64,000 nucleotides of DNA, taken from an uncultured Clostridia bacterium. Its GTDB lineage: Bacteria > Bacillota > Clostridia > Peptostreptococcales > Anaerovoracaceae. Positions 63,521-64,000 of this stretch are shown piece by piece. Under the pieces are notes generated by a model. The model was not told where the DNA came from and made no database searches. It worked only from the letters and a program-made list of their open reading frames with translations. The position numbers and the translations under genes are program-made. The stretch's first letter is position 1. Each line of letters starts with the position of its first letter. The stretch is from NCBI GenBank assembly GCA_947302715.1, contig CAMYVY010000005.1, positions 1 through 64,000 of the forward strand, read 5' to 3'.

Positions 63521-63764
63521 ATTCTCGACGAGCGAAAGTCACCATGCTAAGGCATGGTATAACTGAACGTTTCCGCAGAGATTTAAAACAATAACACAAA
63601 AACAAGAGAAGGATTTTCCGTTAAGATGTGGGGATGTCTGAACCCGAAGGGTGAGTTCCCCACATTAGGAAAATCCGTCTTTTGTTTTTGTATGTTATTG
63701 CAAATCTCGAGGACCTAGTGAAGGTATATCATGCCTTAGCATGGTGACTTTCGCTCGTCGAGAA
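63521..63764 (+). ncRNA. long conserved-motif hairpin, copy B (candidate structured RNA)
   Basis: The outermost stem is more than 40 bp with only a few mismatches (TTCTCGACGAG with CTCGTCGAGAA, continuing through ACCATGCTAAGGCAT). The internal loop has TTCCGCAGA (63571-63579) opposite TCGAGGACC (63707-63715). A 4-nt bulge on the 5' strand follows, then the apical TGTCTGAACCC...GGGTGAGT (63635-63656). These motifs equal those of the element at 2406-2630, while the helices are different in sequence, and 50 nt again separate the apical motif from TCGAGGACC. It lies between gdhA and the convergent NlpC/P60 gene. Orientation relative to the upstream gene is the same in both copies. Confidence 0.6.
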
Positions 63765-63779
63765 AATATAAATCAAAAC

Positions 63780-64000
63780 TTATAGATCCAGGTGAATATA
63801 TCCTATGAAGGTTGGCCAACTTGTGTAGACTGACCATACTGCAGTAGTTCTGTACCCATCTCCCCACCATCCACCATGGACGGCCTGGCCACCTCCTATA
63901 TAGATGGCAACATGAGTATCATAGATGCAGATGTCTCCCGGCTCGGGATTCGACGTCCAGCTTCCGAGTGATGTATATCCCATCGGTCCGCTATGGAAAT
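63780..64000 (-). CDS. NlpC/P60-family cell-wall peptidase, C-terminal part (runs off the window)
   Basis: The frame is open to the right edge, so only the last 73 or so residues are seen. They contain SLGSWTSNPEPGDICIYD and THVAIYIGGGQAVHGG, the His-containing half of the NlpC/P60 papain-like fold. The catalytic Cys lies outside the window. Enzymes of this fold cleave gamma-D-Glu to diamino-acid bonds in peptidoglycan stems. No membrane segment is visible in the part seen. Confidence 0.75.
   Translation of the reverse strand, partial: FHSGPMGYTSLGSWTSNPEPGDICIYDTHVAIYIGGGQAVHGGWWGDGYRTTAVWSVYTSWPTFIGYIHLDL

Overview
The window looks like chromosome from an anaerobic, low-to-moderate GC Gram-positive bacterium of the class Clostridia. 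The evidence is an oxygen-independent class III ribonucleotide reductase with its radical activase, a butyryl-CoA-dehydrogenase-like enzyme, a two-gene transketolase, a VPKTG sortase signal, a Clostridia-type pheST-zapA-mutS2 block and AGGAGG ribosome binding sites. A peptide- or amino-acid-fermenting member is plausible (peptide ABC transporter, carboxypeptidase, prolyl oligopeptidase, glutamate dehydrogenase), but the genus cannot be fixed from the sequence. There are no rRNA or tRNA genes, no CRISPR array and no intact insertion sequence.

Layout. 1-595 is gene-free and holds 31-bp tandem repeats and a hairpin. 596-4098 carries a small lipoprotein, an acyl-CoA dehydrogenase behind a strong promoter with a palindromic operator, and a cobalamin-riboswitch-controlled sortase-anchored DUF4430 protein. 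4099-27472 is one long minus-strand block. Read in transcription order it is the division and cell-wall cluster (mraZ, rsmH, ftsL, PBP, murF, mraY, murD, ftsW, murG, ftsQ, ftsZ), then a TrmH-type methyltransferase, pheS, pheT, zapA, mutS2, argS, a radical SAM protein and a TPR protein. 27603-33017 has a GIY-YIG protein, a MacB-like ABC exporter on the plus strand and an L,D-transpeptidase. 33018-37522 has an acyl-ACP thioesterase, two G3E (CobW-type) metal GTPases, recX, a phosphopantetheinyl transferase and a YerC/TrpR-like regulator. 37611-40895 is nrdD-nrdG with paired NrdR boxes. 40892-46763 is ftsE-ftsX-M23 hydrolase-recJ-ctpA. 46940-58564 is a peptide-use island: oppBCDF-oppA, an M14 carboxypeptidase and a prolyl oligopeptidase, diverging from two amidohydrolases, one of which has lost its metal ligands. 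58662-64000 has transketolase, mgtE, gdhA and the end of an NlpC/P60 protein.

The most unusual signal is a pair of about 225-245-nt imperfect hairpins (2406-2630 and 63521-63764). Each lies just 3' of a central-metabolism gene (the acyl-CoA dehydrogenase and gdhA). Their helices differ almost completely in sequence. They nevertheless share an internal loop (TTCCGCAGA opposite TCGAGGACC), an apical tandem-GA motif (TGTYTGARCC...GGYGAGT) and the same 50-nt spacing on the 3' strand. Conserved loops inside helices that have changed on both sides point to a conserved structured RNA family that I do not recognise.

Other regulation that can be read directly includes an MraZ operator of three 10-bp repeats over the mraZ promoter, NrdR boxes 31 bp apart with a terminator-like hairpin right after the nrdD start site, a terminator inside the division cluster between ftsL and the PBP gene, and a B12 riboswitch.
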